From contig DBRH01000017.1 in assembly GCA_002305955.1 (NCBI GenBank), forward strand, positions 1 to 14,221: a DNA stretch of 14,221 nt, given 5' to 3'. Shown piece by piece: positions 12,889-14,221 of this stretch (positions within the stretch are counted from its first letter, which is position 1; each line of letters opens with the position of its first letter). The notes beneath the pieces were generated by a model. That model searched no databases. It was given only the letters and a program-made list of their open reading frames with translations, and was not told the DNA's origin. The stretch comes from Kosmotogaceae bacterium UBA1373 (GTDB lineage Bacteria > Thermotogota > Thermotogae > Petrotogales > Kosmotogaceae). A program made the position numbers and the translations under genes.

Positions 12889-14221
12889 TTACATATCAGA
12901 AACCAACTTTATCAATTTCTCCTGGTTTTCCGGCCATGCGAGGTAAATACCAATGATCAATTTGTCGAAATCCGAGATAGATGGTGACTCCAGTGCCTGC
13001 CTGATTTCTTCATTATACGGGAGTCCGGTTATGGCAAGCGCGTTTTCGGCAGTGTCGGCATACGATACCGATTCGGCAAAACCCTTTCCGATTATATTTC
13101 CCTCGGCATCCAATGCGTAAACTCCACCTTCAGAGTATTGTGGTCCGTGAGCAAAGAATCCAGATTGTCCGCCCTCAACTACTGGCTTAAGGAAGAAGTG
13201 TCTAATATTTTCGGGAACTCCCTCTCCCTCAAACCGGAACTCCCAGGAGTTTGGATACCATGTATCCGTTACCCAGTAAAGTTCTGGATAAGGCGAATTA
13301 ATCGATTTCACCCATTCGGAAACGATCATAACTCCATCCTGATCCATCGTATTGCCTTCCTGATCGACGAATATGCCGGTTGTAGCCGCTGACATCACTC
13401 CCGGGGGGTTGATCCCCGTCTGGAAATAGAAAGGTGTGTTTTCAAGAGTATGCATGGCAGACATTCCGATTTCCGTTTCATTGTCAAACTGTACCATGAA
13501 CCAGTCCCAACCGGAGGGTTCGGGAGCCGCCTGGGTTTTGGCCATCCTTACAAGCAGATCCCGGGGATTTCCCGCAGGGCTAAGCCCGTTCGCCCACTGA
13601 TGGTCGAACCAGAATTTCCCCTCCGCCAGAGCGACTTTCTCCCCGTCGATTACCAGATAACTGTCTTCGGGAATCATTCTAAAATTCGTGATTGAATAGT
13701 ACAACGTGCCAACGCCACCAACACTGGGAACGGCCCCCTGGTTTCCGTTGAGCACCACATCTTTCATCTGTTCTATCGTTATGCCTATCTCAATCTCGAC
13801 TTCGTGCTCCTGGCTTTTATCCCAGCCTTTTGCCTCCAGTCTGAGAGGAGTAAAATCATCTTCCTGCAGGGAAGTGATGGAGTTGTTCCCTATCGCAAAA
13901 GTGAATGGGTTGGATTTGAACTCCAAAAGGCCTGTTGTGCCACCGACCACGATCGGTTTGCTCCGGTAATGTCTATCTCCGGCGCGGCTGATCGCGAAAT
14001 GCATGTCCATTATCTGATTCTCGATATCTGTAAGACCGAAATTTCTGGCCATTTCGGGCGGAAGAAGCGAATATCGCCAGAACATAAGCTGGATACCGTA
14101 CTCATTACCCTCTTCATCAACACAGTTTCCGACAAAGAAATGCCAGCCCAGCTGGAAGCCCAGCTGAGGAGCGTGATCTTTGGGGATATAGAGGTACCCG
14201 ACCCGTGGAACCTCTTCATAC
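12889..14221 (-). CDS. CrtC/AttH-like predicted secreted hydrolase (lipocalin-like), 5' end beyond window
   Basis: The frame is open from the window edge to TAA at 12891-12889, giving 443 visible residues. The ATG at 14085 is internal: upstream codons encode IPKDHAP, WHFFVGN and EYGIQLMFWRYSLLP. These match the conserved N-terminal block of the CrtC/AttH family, which typically reads FPRDHGPH..EWWYFTG...FGFQLTFFR. A second family mark is KFWFDHQW near visible residues 202-207, where related proteins have a W-x-D-H-E/Q-W segment. Family members include hydroxyneurosporene synthase and predicted secreted hydrolases with a double lipocalin fold; most have no known substrate. A carotenoid role is unlikely in a fermentative anaerobe. 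The N-terminus, where a signal peptide would lie, is outside the window. It converges on the sugar operon and appears unrelated to it. Confidence 0.8.
   Translation of the reverse strand, partial: YEEVPRVGYLYIPKDHAPQLGFQLGWHFFVGNCVDEEGNEYGIQLMFWRYSLLPPEMARNFGLTDIENQIMDMHFAISRAGDRHYRSKPIVVGGTTGLLEFKSNPFTFAIGNNSITSLQEDDFTPLRLEAKGWDKSQEHEVEIEIGITIEQMKDVVLNGNQGAVPSVGGVGTLYYSITNFRMIPEDSYLVIDGEKVALAEGKFWFDHQWANGLSPAGNPRDLLVRMAKTQAAPEPSGWDWFMVQFDNETEIGMSAMHTLENTPFYFQTGINPPGVMSAATTGIFVDQEGNTMDQDGVMIVSEWVKSINSPYPELYWVTDTWYPNSWEFRFEGEGVPENIRHFFLKPVVEGGQSGFFAHGPQYSEGGVYALDAEGNIIGKGFAESVSYADTAENALAITGLPYNEEIRQALESPSISDFDKLIIGIYLAWPENQEKLIKLVSDM

Noticed and set aside
12584..12946. A 120-codon plus-strand frame after the aldolase gene
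   Set aside because: It lacks a binding site, reads through the operon terminator and overlaps the end of the convergent gene; no family resemblance.
14010..14219. Minus-strand frame of 69 codons at the right edge
   Set aside because: It overlaps the CrtC/AttH-like gene in another frame, and the latter's conserved N-terminal block is clearly the real reading.

Overview
The window looks like part of a Thermotogota chromosome, most likely a Mesotoga or Kosmotoga relative. The reasons are strong AGGAGG ribosome binding sites, heavy use of AGA/AGG for arginine, moderate GC, a TM1266-type ACT protein, and a sugar ABC operon without its own ATPase. This placement is inference from style and gene content; no marker gene is present.

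Left part (1-1020): an AT-rich upstream stretch carries a near-consensus promoter (261-290). It drives a tandem array of five very short genes (332-918; 30, 33, 33, 30 and 32 residues), each with its own near-perfect Shine-Dalgarno sequence, and a strong terminator (975-1017) closes the unit. The peptides are basic, soluble-looking and clearly related to one another. I do not recognise the family. This is the most novel feature of the window. A sixth, ten-residue reading frame may follow.

Next (1040-3127): a probable operon of a two-TM double-zinc-ribbon membrane protein, N-acetylglucosamine-6-phosphate deacetylase (nagA) and a TM1266-like ACT-domain protein. It ends at a hairpin that can also stop the convergent sulfatase gene.

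Middle and right (3185-12826): a serine-type sulfatase on the minus strand diverges from a seven-gene plus-strand sugar operon: binding protein, two permeases, SorC/DeoR-type regulator, PfkB-family kinase, FGGY-family kinase and class II ketose-bisphosphate aldolase. A 20-bp perfect palindrome just before the first gene is the obvious candidate operator for the regulator. The gene set suggests that a free ketose (or a sugar turned into one by an enzyme elsewhere) is imported unphosphorylated, phosphorylated twice and split by the aldolase. The exact sugar cannot be read from sequence. The PfkB gene appears to lack an ordinary start codon at the position demanded by its ribosome binding site; an AUC lies there instead.

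Right end (12889-14221): a minus-strand gene, cut by the window edge, encodes a CrtC/AttH-like predicted secreted hydrolase (lipocalin-like family). The 12531-12785 stretch between the aldolase gene and its terminator holds no convincing gene.
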